From Helcobacillus massiliensis (GTDB lineage Bacteria; Actinomycetota; Actinomycetes; Actinomycetales; Dermabacteraceae), in contig NZ_JACHWP010000003.1 in assembly GCF_014191425.1 (NCBI RefSeq), forward strand, positions 1 through 64,000: a stretch of 64,000 bases of DNA, written 5' to 3'. A program made the position numbers and the translations under genes. Shown here piece after piece: positions 37,088 to 47,899 of this stretch (position 1 is the stretch's first letter; each line of letters begins with the position of its first letter). Below the pieces are notes generated by a model. That model made no database searches and was not told where the DNA came from. It saw nothing but the letters and a program-made list of their open reading frames with translations.

Positions 37088-37587
37088 CGGGGCCCCCGTC
37101 GGAGTTCGATGACAGTGCGGCCGATGCGCACCTGCGCACCCGATTTGAACGGCACCGCCTGCGTGATCTGCTGATCGGAGAGCATGGTGCCGTTGGTGGA
37201 GCCGAGGTCCTCCACGAACCAGTCGTCCCCGTCGGGGAAGATCCGGGCATGGCGGTTCGAGGCGTAGTCATCATTGAGCACGAGCGTGCATTCGGGCGCG
37301 CGGCCGATCAGCACCGGGGACGCACCCAGGCGGATCGTGGTGCCCTTCAGCGGCCCCGCGGTCACCACCAGCGAGGTCGCCACGGCCTCCGGATCGGTGC
37401 GCATCTTCGCCAGCTCTTCGGGACTCGTCACGGTCCGCTGCTCACGGCGCTTGTCCTTCCCGCTGCCGCGCGAGATCACCGTGGTGCCGAACAGGTCGTT
37501 GCGCAGGATGATCAGGGCGGCCACCACGAACACCCACAGGGCGATGATGAACGCCAGGCGCAGGACGACGATCGTCAGTTCGCTCAA
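37084..37587 (-). CDS. fhaB: FHA-domain protein FhaB (FipA)
   Basis: 167 residues. An N-terminal transmembrane helix (VVLRLAFIIALWVFVVAALII) precedes a basic linker and a C-terminal FHA domain with IGRAPEC, NDYASNRHARIF and DLGSTNGTML, which recognises phosphothreonine. In relatives it is a substrate of PknA/PknB and helps recruit division proteins. Overlaps pstP by four bases. Confidence 0.93.
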   Translation of the reverse strand: MSELTIVVLRLAFIIALWVFVVAALIILRNDLFGTTVISRGSGKDKRREQRTVTSPEELAKMRTDPEAVATSLVVTAGPLKGTTIRLGASPVLIGRAPECTLVLNDDYASNRHARIFPDGDDWFVEDLGSTNGTMLSDQQITQAVPFKSGAQVRIGRTVIELRRGPR

Positions 37588-37591
37588 GTCG

Positions 37592-38290
37592 TCACCACTC
37601 CGTTGTGCTCTGCGGCAGGATCACGCTGAGGCGGGTGCGCCCGATGCGGATGGTGGCCCCGTCGGGCAGGGGAGTGGGCGTGGTGACCCGCTCGCCGTTC
37701 ACGTAGGTGCCGTTGGTGGAGCCGAGGTCCGTCGCGGTCATCGTGCCGCGGTCCACGCGCAGCTCGAGGTGGTGACGGGAGACTCCGGTGTCGTCCAGGA
37801 TGATGTCGCTGTCGCCGCCGCGGCCGAGCACGGTGACGGGGCCGGTGAGGAGGTACTGCTGGCCGTCGATCTCCAGGATCGGCTGGAACTGCTGGGCGTC
37901 CCCGGTGGCGGGTGCGAGGGAGGAGCGTTCGGTGCGGGACTCGGTCTCGAAGCGACCGGCGCGCACCTCGTCATCGCGTTCGATGGTGACGCTGACGTTG
38001 CCGACGAAGAGGTAGCGCTGCTTGTCCGCGTGGTCCACGAGGATGTCCTGCAGCTGGTCCTGGAGGGCGTCCTTCCAGGACTCGAACTGGTCGTAGTTCG
38101 AGGAGTGCAGGTACAGGAAGTACGTGTTGGGGGCGAGGGTGCGGGCCCGGTCCAGCACGTGGATCTGGTCATCGCACTCACGCTTCAGACCCTGGGCCAG
38201 GTCGAGCGGCTTGATCGATCCGCTGCCGCGGTTGAAGACGCTGGCGACGCCTCGGTCGAGCCCGCGTTCGATTCTGTCGAGAAAGCTCAC
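37592..38290 (-). CDS. fhaA: FHA-domain protein FhaA
   Basis: 232 residues. An N-terminal DUF3662 domain (about 1-130, starting FLDRIERGLDRGVASVF) and a C-terminal FHA domain (VLGRGGDSDIILDDTGVSRHH, DLGSTNGTYVNG). Known FhaA binds the phosphorylated pseudokinase MviN/CwlM system and tunes peptidoglycan synthesis. The start is a GTG at 38290 with GGAGGT close upstream; a TAGGAT -10 lies about 30 bases before. Heads the cluster fhaA-fhaB-pstP-rodA-pbpA-pknA-pknB-pabA. Confidence 0.92.
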   Translation of the reverse strand: MSFLDRIERGLDRGVASVFNRGSGSIKPLDLAQGLKRECDDQIHVLDRARTLAPNTYFLYLHSSNYDQFESWKDALQDQLQDILVDHADKQRYLFVGNVSVTIERDDEVRAGRFETESRTERSSLAPATGDAQQFQPILEIDGQQYLLTGPVTVLGRGGDSDIILDDTGVSRHHLELRVDRGTMTATDLGSTNGTYVNGERVTTPTPLPDGATIRIGRTRLSVILPQSTTEW

Positions 38291-38318
38291 GTTACCTCCG
38301 CACGGTGTGGACCCTTCG

Positions 38319-38324
38319 ATCCTA
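38319..38324 (-). promoter_or_regulatory. -10 box for the fhaA-pknB operon
   Basis: TAGGAT on the minus strand, giving a leader of roughly 20 bases with a GGAGGT ribosome binding site before the fhaA GTG. No convincing -35. Confidence 0.35.
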
Positions 38325-38451
38325 TCGCGACGCGCGCGGAGGAACTGGTCGCGATGTGTGCGGGTGGAGTGAAGATGCTGTCACGGCGCCGAATGTGATC
38401 CACGGGGCATTCCTGTTGGATGCTCGTCGATGCTCGTTCACCGGGCATTGA

Positions 38452-41192
<2,741 letters not shown>

Positions 41193-41297
41193 CCTACCGC
41201 TGCTGCCCGCCAAGCGATCGCTTACGGGGCTCGCTGCCTCGTCGCTGCAGCGTCGCTCCGAGCCCGCCCAGCCATCGCCCGCGGCGGTTCAACGCAA

Positions 41298-41331
41298 TTC
41301 AGCGCTCATTCCAGGCGGAATGGGCGCTGAA
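41298..41331. repeat. Palindromic element, copy A
   Basis: TTCAGCGCTCATT pairs with AATGGGCGCTGAA (one G-T pair) around an eight-base loop, and is followed by GCGCATGCAACGG. Copy B at 43991-44038 shares CAGCGCT, CGGAATG, GCGCTGAA and CGCATGCAAC in the same order. Confidence 0.65.
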
Positions 41332-41379
41332 GCGCATGCAACGGGGTGTGCGGCCGAGAGTCGCTCTGCGCCCGCCGGG

Positions 41380-41441
41380 TCGCGGTCCCGCGGGGCGCCA
41401 GGTTGCCGGTTCTCGGTCTCGTGGGGCGCCAGGCCGCCGGG
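41380..41441. repeat. 31-bp tandem duplication (imperfect)
   Basis: Two adjacent 31-base units share GGTC-CG-GGGGCGCCAGG and GCCGG; about six positions differ, mostly C/T changes. Confidence 0.6.
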
Positions 41442-41455
41442 TCAGGGCCGCCCTT

Positions 41456-41532
41456 GTGCACAAGATGGAGTGAAACGCCCCAGATCCGGCCATCGGGCCA
41501 CCTGAGGGGCGGTTTCACTCCAACTTCTGCAC
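41456..41532. repeat. Long cruciform-forming inverted repeat
   Basis: Arms GTGCACAAGATGGAGTGAAAC (41456-41476) and 41512-41532 are reverse complements apart from two mismatches, and the pairing continues inward as GCCCC/GGGGC. Total stem about 26 bp, loop about 24. No T tract at either side, so it is not a standard terminator, although its position between convergent genes would suit termination. Confidence 0.8.
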
Positions 41533-41581
41533 GTCCGCGGCGGCCTCGAATGACTCGTGGCCACCGCTGGCATCAGCTGAC

Positions 41582-41704
41582 TCAGCCGGCGCGCCCCTTC
41601 ATGCGCGGGTTCTTCTTGTTGATGACGAACGTGCGGCCGCGTCGGCGCACAACCTGCGCGCCCGGCTGCTTCGCGAGCGACCGGATCGAAGCACGGACCT
41701 TCAT
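41582..41704 (-). CDS. rpmJ: 50S ribosomal protein L36, cysteine-free paralogue
   Basis: 40 residues, [23 protein letters not shown] and so on. It belongs to the C-minus (YkgO-like) type: the zinc-binding Cys/His ribbon of normal L36 is absent. Such paralogues replace the zinc-containing protein when zinc is scarce. ATGA overlap with the L31 gene. Too short to be picked up by length-based calling. Confidence 0.93.
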   Translation of the reverse strand: MKVRASIRSLAKQPGAQVVRRRGRTFVINKKNPRMKGRAG

Positions 41705-41985
41705 GCTGCTGACTCCTTCTTCTCTGCGCCGGCGGCCTTTCGGCCGTAACGGCGGTTGAACCTCTCCACGCGACCGGCCGTGTCCACGACCCGTGCACTG
41801 CCCGTGTAGAAGGGGTGCGAGGCGGACGAGATCTCCATGTCGATCACGGGATACTCGCGGCCGTCCTCCCAGGTCACGGTGCCGGTGGCGCGGCCGGCGG
41901 CCGTGGATCGGGTGAGGATGGCGAAGTCCGCGGACTTGTCGCGGAACACCACCGGTTCGTAGGTGGGGTGAATGTCCTTCTTCAT
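41701..41985 (-). CDS. rpmE2: 50S ribosomal protein L31 type B (cysteine-free)
   Basis: 94 residues. [28 protein letters not shown] and [10 protein letters not shown] are L31 type B hallmarks; no CxxC zinc motif. The C-terminus RFNRRYGRK is basic as usual, followed by a short Ala/Glu extension. Part of the five-gene zinc-sparing ribosomal operon. Confidence 0.94.
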   Translation of the reverse strand: MKKDIHPTYEPVVFRDKSADFAILTRSTAAGRATGTVTWEDGREYPVIDMEISSASHPFYTGSARVVDTAGRVERFNRRYGRKAAGAEKKESAA

Positions 41986-42073
41986 GTGTGCTTCCTTGTC
42001 TGTGCGCGGCTGTGCAGTGCGGCGGCGCGGGCGTGCAGCGCCGGATCGGGGTGCGGAGGAACCCGTCGGCCCC

Positions 42074-42379
42074 TCACCAGCTCGACTTCGTGATCCCGGG
42101 CAGTTCGCCGCGGTGGGCGAGTTCGCGCAGCCGCACCCGCGAGAGACCGAACTTGCGGTACACGCTGCGGGGGCGGCCGTCGATGCGGTCGCGATTGCGC
42201 AGGCGGGTGGCGGAGGCGTCACGGGGCTGGCGCTGCAGTTCGGCCTGGGCGGCGGCGCGCTGCTCGGGTGAGCTGGCCGGATCCTTGATGGTGCGCTTCA
42301 GTTCGGCGCGGCGGTCGGCGAACTTCGCCACGACCTGTTCGCGCTGGCGGTTGCGGGCGATCTTCGAGGTCTTCGCCAT
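42074..42379 (-). CDS. rpsN2: 30S ribosomal protein S14, cysteine-free paralogue
   Basis: 101 residues. [28 protein letters not shown] and the C-terminal [27 protein letters not shown] identify the long, zinc-independent S14. Its start lies in a TGATG overlap with rpmG. About 90 bases separate its stop from the L31 start. Confidence 0.95.
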   Translation of the reverse strand: MAKTSKIARNRQREQVVAKFADRRAELKRTIKDPASSPEQRAAAQAELQRQPRDASATRLRNRDRIDGRPRSVYRKFGLSRVRLRELAHRGELPGITKSSW

Positions 42380-42546
42380 CAGCGGGTCTCCTTGAACTCG
42401 ACGACGCGGCGGGCGATCGGGTCGTACTTGCGCAGCACGAGGCGGTCCGGCGTGTTCCGCCGGTTCTTCGTGGTGACGTAGGTGTAGCCGGTGCCGGCGG
42501 TGGACTGCATGCGGATGATGGGTCGGATGTCGCTGGCCTTCGCCAT
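42379..42546 (-). CDS. rpmG2: 50S ribosomal protein L33, cysteine-free paralogue
   Basis: 55 residues: [31 protein letters not shown] through [15 protein letters not shown]. The two CxxC motifs of zinc-type L33 are missing. I use the ATG at 42546 rather than the longer frame at 42585, since the latter runs into rpmB. Confidence 0.94.
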   Translation of the reverse strand: MAKASDIRPIIRMQSTAGTGYTYVTTKNRRNTPDRLVLRKYDPIARRVVEFKETR

Positions 42547-42547
42547 G

Positions 42548-42784
42548 TCAGATCTTCTCCCCTCGGGCGATGAGGTCGCGGGCAACGGAATCGATCCCGC
42601 GGCGGTTGATGGTCTTGAGGCCGACGGCGGAGACCGTCAGCGTGACCCGCCGACCGAGCGACGGGACGTAGAACGTCTTCGTCTGCAGGTTCGGGCGGAA
42701 GGTGCGGGCGGTGCGCTTTCCCGAGTGGGAGACGCGCCTGCCGGATGTGGGGCGCTTGCCGGTGATTTGACAGTAGGTGGTCAT
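42548..42784 (-). CDS. rpmB2: 50S ribosomal protein L28, zinc-independent paralogue
   Basis: 78 residues. [29 protein letters not shown] and [17 protein letters not shown] identify L28; only one cysteine remains, so no CxxC zinc ribbon. First gene of the zinc-sparing ribosomal operon (L28, L33, S14, L31, L36). A TATAGT -10 box eight bases before the ATG and a palindromic box just upstream mark the regulated start. Confidence 0.94.
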   Translation of the reverse strand: MTTYCQITGKRPTSGRRVSHSGKRTARTFRPNLQTKTFYVPSLGRRVTLTVSAVGLKTINRRGIDSVARDLIARGEKI

Positions 42785-42792
42785 GGTGAAGC

Positions 42793-42798
42793 ACTATA
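42793..42798 (-). promoter_or_regulatory. -10 box of the ribosomal paralogue operon
   Basis: TATAGT on the minus strand, eight bases before the rpmB2 ATG, implying leaderless transcription. TTGTTG lies 18 bases upstream as a possible -35, and the palindrome at 42804-42818 sits in the spacer. Confidence 0.55.
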
Positions 42799-42803
42799 GC
42801 GGA

Positions 42804-42818
42804 TGAGAACCGTTATCA
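42804..42818. promoter_or_regulatory. Palindromic Zur-like operator
   Basis: TGAGAACCGTTATCA reads TGAnAAC-n-GTTnTCA, a 15-mer with 7-bp half-sites mismatched at one pair. It lies between the -35 and -10 of the L28 operon and 23 bases before mrf, the standard place for zinc repression by Zur in actinobacteria. Zur binding is inferred from the regulon content. Confidence 0.6.
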
Positions 42819-42840
42819 ACAAGAAGGAGGAGGGGACGCC

Positions 42841-43968
42841 ATGACCCACTCCACGCCCATCGCCATCGTCGCCTCGATGGACCCCGTCCTGCGCGACGGC
42901 CTCGCAGCCTCACTCATGCTCGGGGCCCGTCGGACCGTGACCCTCCGTCACGACCTCACCGGGCACACCCTGCGCCGCGTCGTCTCCGACTCCACCGGCA
43001 TCCTCGACGACACCGCGATCCACCTCGAGCATCCCTGCTCCACCTGCGCGATGAGCACCGAAGCGATCCCCACCCTCCGCTCCCTGGTCGACGCCGGGCG
43101 CTGGGAAGCGATCGTCCTCGCCGTCCCCGTCACGGCCGACCCCCACGTCATCGCGCACCTGCTCTCCGCATCCGTCCCCGGCGCGCACCTGGCTCGCGTG
43201 GTGACCGCCGTGGACTCCCGCACCGTGCAGAACGACCTGCTCGGAGACGACACCGTGGCCGAGCGCGGCCTCACTGCATCCGGTGCGGACGAACGCAGCA
43301 TCGGCGAGGTGCTCGCCGCCCAGGTGGAGTACGCGGACATCGTGGCGGTGGACGAGGAGGACCCCGTCGGCCATGACCTGGTGGCGCAGCTCGCCGCCGC
43401 CGACGCGATCCTCACCGGCCACTACGACGTGGACGACGAGGGTGTGTTCGGCCATCGTCACTCCTGCGACTCGGCCCACTCCCGCCTCGTGCGACCTCAC
43501 GCGCACCCGTCCACCGCGCATGCGTGGACGATCGAACTGGAGGACGAGCGGCCCTTCCACCCGGACCGCCTGGTGGAGAACATCGAATGGATCGGTGCGG
43601 GGCGCCTGCGCGCTCGCGGCGAGTTCTGGGTGCCGACCCGACCGCATTCGGTGTGCCGCTGGGAGGGTGCCGGCGGGCAGCTCGCCATCGGTGTGGATGC
43701 GGAGCAGAGCGAAGCGCGCGCCGGCCTCAGCCGGGACGCCGGGGGAGGGGCCGACGGGGCAGCGCCCACCCCGGGGCCCGTGCCCGCAGTGACGGCTCTG
43801 CCGCGCACCCGCCTGGTCATCACCGGAGTGGACCCCGCTGATGCCGCGCGTGTGCGCCAGGCCTTCCAGACCTGCCTGCTGACCGAGGAGGAGTGGGCCG
43901 ACGGGCTCGCCCCCTGGCTCGGGCGCGCTGACGCGCTGGACCCGTGGCTCGGGCAGCGCGCCGCATAA
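42841..43968 (+). CDS. mrf: CobW-like protein, homologue of mycobacterial ribosome hibernation factor Mrf
   Basis: 375 residues. The protein follows the CobW/COG0523 layout but lacks a Walker A motif (the N-terminus reads IAIVASMDPVLRDGLAASL). HPCSTCAMST corresponds to the CxCC/CxxC region, and RPFHPDRLVENIEW with RARGEFWVPTRPHSV form the C-terminal domain. Mycobacterial Mrf has the same missing P-loop, lies with C-minus ribosomal genes and recruits the hibernation factor Mpy under zinc limitation. AAGGAGG lies 10 bases before the ATG. Divergent from the L28 operon across a shared operator. Confidence 0.82.
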   Translation: MTHSTPIAIVASMDPVLRDGLAASLMLGARRTVTLRHDLTGHTLRRVVSDSTGILDDTAIHLEHPCSTCAMSTEAIPTLRSLVDAGRWEAIVLAVPVTADPHVIAHLLSASVPGAHLARVVTAVDSRTVQNDLLGDDTVAERGLTASGADERSIGEVLAAQVEYADIVAVDEEDPVGHDLVAQLAAADAILTGHYDVDDEGVFGHRHSCDSAHSRLVRPHAHPSTAHAWTIELEDERPFHPDRLVENIEWIGAGRLRARGEFWVPTRPHSVCRWEGAGGQLAIGVDAEQSEARAGLSRDAGGGADGAAPTPGPVPAVTALPRTRLVITGVDPADAARVRQAFQTCLLTEEEWADGLAPWLGRADALDPWLGQRAA

Positions 43969-43990
43969 GGTCAGCGCAGATTCCCGGTTC

Positions 43991-44038
43991 CATGCGTTTC
44001 AGCGCTCTCAATCGCCGGAATGAGCGCTGAAACGCATG
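43991..44038. repeat. Palindromic element, copy B
   Basis: CATGCGTTTCAGCGCT (43991-44006) pairs perfectly with AGCGCTGAAACGCATG (44023-44038), loop 16 bases. Related in sequence to copy A at 41298. It lies between convergent mrf and the siderophore gene, so it could end both transcripts. Confidence 0.75.
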
Positions 44039-44148
44039 CAACCGGACCGGTGGGCCCGGGCCAGGCCGGGGCGGGGCCGGACCGGAGCGGAGGGAGCATC
44101 AGGCCCGCTCGAGGGCGGCGATTCGATCTCCGCGGCCCGGCGGCGGGG

Positions 44149-45957
44149 TCAGGACTCCGAACGGCCCACCCGCCAGTAGCCCATGAAGCTCACCTGCGTC
44201 CGGTCGATACCGGCGTCGCGCACCAGGTAGCGGCGCAGCTGCTTGATGACGCCCGCCTCCCCGGCGAGCCACGCGTAGAACGGCAGCGACCCGCCCGAGG
44301 CGGTCTCCCACAGCAGTATCTGGTCCACGTCGATGTCCTCCGGCTCCTCCCCGGCCTCCAGGAACGGCGGCGGCGCCACGCAGCTGCGCACAGCGTCCTC
44401 GAGCAGAGCCCCGGACGGCTGCGACCCGCGCACCAGCCACTGCACGCGCACGGCGCTGCGCGTCATCACGGGCATCTCATCAGCGGAATCCGGCACTTCG
44501 ATCAGGGCGTCACCTGTGAACGATGCGGGCAGCGCCTCCAGGATCGACAGGATCGCCGGCGCCGCCGTCTCGTCGCCGGCCAGCAGCAGGTGCCGCGCGT
44601 CCCCGGGGCGGAACGCGATTCCCGCCCAGTCCGGCCCCACCACGTGCCGATTCGGTCCGAGGATCTCCACCGTGTCGCCCACCTGCACTGACTGGAGGAA
44701 CTCGGAGGCCCGGCCGCCGATGTGCCGCACCACGTCGATCACGATCTCCGGATGCGGACTCGCATTGCCCGGGTGCAGAGCCTGCCGGTGCTCGCGCACG
44801 GTGTAGGTGCGCATGACGCCGCGCACCTCCTCCGGCACCTGCAGCCACTCCTTGTACCAGGCGTCGGCCTCGGCCTCAGTGCAGCTCGCCCCGGGCCGCA
44901 GACGCTCGATCGGGTCGGCATCGCCGCGGGCGCCGGCGGACGGTGCGGCAGCGGAGGCAGCAGCGGTGCCCGCCGGGCGCCCCGGATCGGCCGACGGAGG
45001 CACCAGCACCTTGACCCGCAGATCCTGCGGGTGAGCCCCGCAGCCGAAGTGCTGCAGGTCCGGGCCGGCCAGCGTCAGGCGCAGGAACGTGGGGGAGAGG
45101 TTCTCCACCTGCGCCACGTGCGTGCGCATCAGCAGCGAATGGGCGATCTCCAGCACCGGACGGGGACGATCCGCAGCCGCCGCCCGGCGCGGCACCACCA
45201 TCGGTGTCCGGGTCTGCGGGTCGGTCACCACGTCCGCGTCCAGGCCGAACACCTCGCCCACCAGCTCCGATGTGACGACGTCCCCGGGCGCCCCGGCGGC
45301 GACCACCGCTCCCTGCTTCATCGCCACCAGGGTGTCGGCGTACCGGGCGGCGAGGTTCAGATCGTGCAGGACGATCGCCACCGTGGTTCCGCGCTCCCGG
45401 TTCAGCCGCTGCACCACGTCCAGCACATCGATCTGGTGCGCCACATCCAGGAAGGTGGTCGGCTCGTCCAGCAGCAGCAGGTCGGTCTCCTGCGCGAGCG
45501 CCATGGCGATCCAGGCGCGCTGCCGCTGCCCGCCGGACAGTTCACTGGTGATCCGGTCCGCGTGCTCCTGCATCCCCGTGGCGGCCAGGGCACGGTCCAC
45601 GGCGGCGTGGTCCTCCGCGGTGAGGGAGCGGAACAGACCCTGGTGGGGGAACCGGCCGCGTCCCACGAGGTCGCGCACGGTGATGCCGTCGGGCGCTGTC
45701 GGCGTCTGCGGCAGCAGGCCGAGCTTGCGCGCCACCTGCTTCGGCGACTGCTGCTGGATCGACTTGCCGTCCAGCAGCACCGAGCCGCCCTGCGGGCGCA
45801 GAAGCCGGGACAGGCCCCGCAGCAGAGTCGACTTCCCGGACCCGTTCGCGCCCACGATGATCGTGACCTCGCCGTGGGGCAGCTCAAGGGAGAGGTCGTC
45901 CACGATCAGGGAGCGGTCATAGCCGAGGGACAGGTGGTCGGCGCGCAGACTGGTCAT
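44149..45957 (-). CDS. FepC-type ABC ATPase fused to a siderophore-interacting reductase
   Basis: 602 residues. Residues 1-260 are an iron-siderophore ABC ATPase: GANGSGKST (Walker A), LSGGQRQRAWIAMAL, LLLLDEPTTFLD and LHDLNLAARY. After a short Ala/Arg linker, residues about 280-600 form a siderophore-interacting protein (SIP) with the FAD-binding RTYTVREHR and the NAD(P)H-binding LLAGDETAAPAILSIL; this half would reduce ferric siderophore to release iron. The two functions are normally separate proteins. The reading frame is open throughout with no stop. ATGA overlap with the permease upstream. Ends the operon. Confidence 0.88.
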   Translation of the reverse strand: MTSLRADHLSLGYDRSLIVDDLSLELPHGEVTIIVGANGSGKSTLLRGLSRLLRPQGGSVLLDGKSIQQQSPKQVARKLGLLPQTPTAPDGITVRDLVGRGRFPHQGLFRSLTAEDHAAVDRALAATGMQEHADRITSELSGGQRQRAWIAMALAQETDLLLLDEPTTFLDVAHQIDVLDVVQRLNRERGTTVAIVLHDLNLAARYADTLVAMKQGAVVAAGAPGDVVTSELVGEVFGLDADVVTDPQTRTPMVVPRRAAAADRPRPVLEIAHSLLMRTHVAQVENLSPTFLRLTLAGPDLQHFGCGAHPQDLRVKVLVPPSADPGRPAGTAAASAAAPSAGARGDADPIERLRPGASCTEAEADAWYKEWLQVPEEVRGVMRTYTVREHRQALHPGNASPHPEIVIDVVRHIGGRASEFLQSVQVGDTVEILGPNRHVVGPDWAGIAFRPGDARHLLLAGDETAAPAILSILEALPASFTGDALIEVPDSADEMPVMTRSAVRVQWLVRGSQPSGALLEDAVRSCVAPPPFLEAGEEPEDIDVDQILLWETASGGSLPFYAWLAGEAGVIKQLRRYLVRDAGIDRTQVSFMGYWRVGRSES

Positions 45958-46904
45958 AGGGAGGAGTCCTTTCGGGTCAGCATCCACAGCAGGAACGGAG
46001 CCCCCAGCAGACCGGTGATGACACCGGCGGGCAGAGGAGTGAGGTCCGCTGTCACGGTGAGGGCGGCGCCCACGGCGGCCGCGGCGGCGAGGGTGAGGCC
46101 GAGGGCACGTCGGCCGGGAAGGAGCAGCCGCGCGATCGGCCCGGAGAGGAACGCGACGAAGGCGAGCGGCCCCGTCACCGCGATCGCGACGGCGCTCAGT
46201 GCCACGGCGACCAACACCACCGCGACGCGGGCCGTGCCGACGCGGGTACCGAGGGACGCGGCCGCATCCTCGCCGAGCTCCAGGGAGGACAGCGGCCGGA
46301 TCACCAGCGCCGCCGCCGGCGCGAGGCCCAGCAGGCAGAGTGCGAGAACACCCGCGCGCTCCCACGACGCGGACGCCAATGACCCCACCAGCCAGTGCAG
46401 CAGGTCCTGCGCGGTGCGCGCATCAGACCGGGTCAGCAGGAAGTTCACCACCGCCTGCAGCGCGGCGGCCACCGCGATGCCCACGAGGACGAACTGGGTG
46501 GTCCCGCCGCGCGCCACCCACATCACGAGCAGCGCGGACGCCAGACCGCCCAGCACAGCCACCGCGCTGAGAGCGGGGCCCTGCAGGGCGAACACGCTCA
46601 TCCCCACCACGGCCGCCGCCGACGCTCCATAGCTGACGCCCACCACATCCGGGGCGGCCAGAGGATTGCGCAGCAGAGTCTGGAACAGGGTGCCGGAGGC
46701 ACCCAGTGCCGCACCGGCGAGGACGCCCACCGCGACCGCGGGCAGGCGGGACTCCACGAGGATGAAGCGCACTCCCGGGGCGTCGCCGGTGAGGCCGAGG
46801 ATGATGTCGCCGGCCAGCAGCAGGGGATCGCCCAGCATGAGGCGCAGCAGGCACGCTGCGGCGAGCCACAGCAGCACCGCGGTCAGTCGGAGGGCAGCGC
46901 TCAC
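45954..46904 (-). CDS. Iron-siderophore ABC transporter permease (FecCD family)
   Basis: 316 residues, eight to ten predicted helices. FecCD landmarks are GASGTLFQTLLRNPLAAPDVVGVSYGAS and the C-terminal GPLAFVAFLSGPIARLLLPG, which contacts the ATPase. Pairs with the second permease to import ferric siderophore driven by the ATPase half of the fusion protein. ATGA overlaps both sides. Confidence 0.93.
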   Translation of the reverse strand: MSAALRLTAVLLWLAAACLLRLMLGDPLLLAGDIILGLTGDAPGVRFILVESRLPAVAVGVLAGAALGASGTLFQTLLRNPLAAPDVVGVSYGASAAAVVGMSVFALQGPALSAVAVLGGLASALLVMWVARGGTTQFVLVGIAVAAALQAVVNFLLTRSDARTAQDLLHWLVGSLASASWERAGVLALCLLGLAPAAALVIRPLSSLELGEDAAASLGTRVGTARVAVVLVAVALSAVAIAVTGPLAFVAFLSGPIARLLLPGRRALGLTLAAAAAVGAALTVTADLTPLPAGVITGLLGAPFLLWMLTRKDSSL

Positions 46905-47899
46905 AGTCCCACCTGCCTGCCGGATCGGATCAGTGCGATGAACACCGGGGCGCCGATGACCGCGGTCATCACCCCGACCTGCACCTCCGCCGGCGGAGCG
47001 ATCACCCGGCCGACGGTGTCGGCGACCAGCAGCAGCACCGGCCCCAGCAGCGCGCTCAGCGCAATGATCCGGGCATAGTCACCGCCCACCAGCAGCCGGA
47101 CCGCATGCGGAACCACGAGTCCCACGAACGCGATCGGTCCGGCCAGGGCGGTCGCTGAACCCGCCAGCAGCACCGCACCCGCACCGAGCAGGATCCGGCC
47201 GCGGGCGACGGAGATGCCGAGGCCCGCCGCGGAGTCGTCCCCCAGGGCGAGGGTGTTCAGCAGGCGAGCCGACCCGGCGATGACCGCAGCGCCCGCCAGC
47301 ATCAGCGGCAGGATCAGGAGGACGTCGCGGACGCTGCGGGCGCCGAGCACCCCCACCTGCCAGAAGCGGAACTGCCCGATCGCGGTGTTGTTCGTCAGCA
47401 GGATCGCGGAGGTGGCAGCGCTGAGCGCAGCGGACAGTCCCGCGCCGGCGAGGGCGAGGCGCACCGGGGTGGCGCCGGCGCGGCCGAGGGATGCGATGAC
47501 GTACACGGCGACGGCGGCGACGCCCGCACCGAGGAACGCGGCGGAGGCGAAGCCGAGGACGGAGCCGATGGAGAACAGCTGGATCGCGGCGACCACGGCG
47601 AAGGCGGCGCCGGCGTTCAGGCCGAGGATGCCCGGATCCGCGAGGGGGTTGCGGGTCATGCCCTGCATCGCGGCACCGGCCACGGCGAGGGCTGCACCCA
47701 CCGCGACGGCGAGCACGGTGCGGGGGATCCGGGAGCGGACCACGTCCGCACTGGTGGAGTCCGCCGCGGTGGTCAGCGCCGCCCAGACCTCGCCGACGGG
47801 AACTGCACGCGCGCCGATCGTCAGGGAAGCGACGATCCCACCGGCCAGGGCGAGGGCGCTGACCAGCAGGATCACCGGGACGGGCAGGCGTGTGCTCAC
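46901..47899 (-). CDS. Iron-siderophore ABC transporter permease (FecCD family)
   Basis: 332 residues. GAAMQGMTRNPLADPGILGLNAGAA and GPIAFVGLVVPHAVRLLVGGD are the two conserved FecCD segments. Start is the GTG at 47899, which forms a GTGA overlap with the binding-protein stop; a longer frame upstream is only a shadow within that gene. Second permease of the heterodimer. Confidence 0.92.
   Translation of the reverse strand: MSTRLPVPVILLVSALALAGGIVASLTIGARAVPVGEVWAALTTAADSTSADVVRSRIPRTVLAVAVGAALAVAGAAMQGMTRNPLADPGILGLNAGAAFAVVAAIQLFSIGSVLGFASAAFLGAGVAAVAVYVIASLGRAGATPVRLALAGAGLSAALSAATSAILLTNNTAIGQFRFWQVGVLGARSVRDVLLILPLMLAGAAVIAGSARLLNTLALGDDSAAGLGISVARGRILLGAGAVLLAGSATALAGPIAFVGLVVPHAVRLLVGGDYARIIALSALLGPVLLLVADTVGRVIAPPAEVQVGVMTAVIGAPVFIALIRSGRQVGL

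Larger units (their letters stand above)
41193..41581. other. 389-bp non-coding region rich in palindromes and repeats
   Basis: No credible gene. It contains an imperfect hairpin element (41298-41331), a 31-bp tandem duplication (41380-41441) and a long cruciform (41456-41532). It separates convergent sqdX and rpmJ. Confidence 0.6.

Noticed and set aside
42841-43968. Considered mrf as a decayed CobW pseudogene because the Walker A motif is missing
   Set aside because: The frame is intact with a strong ribosome binding site, and the mycobacterial Mrf has the same missing P-loop.
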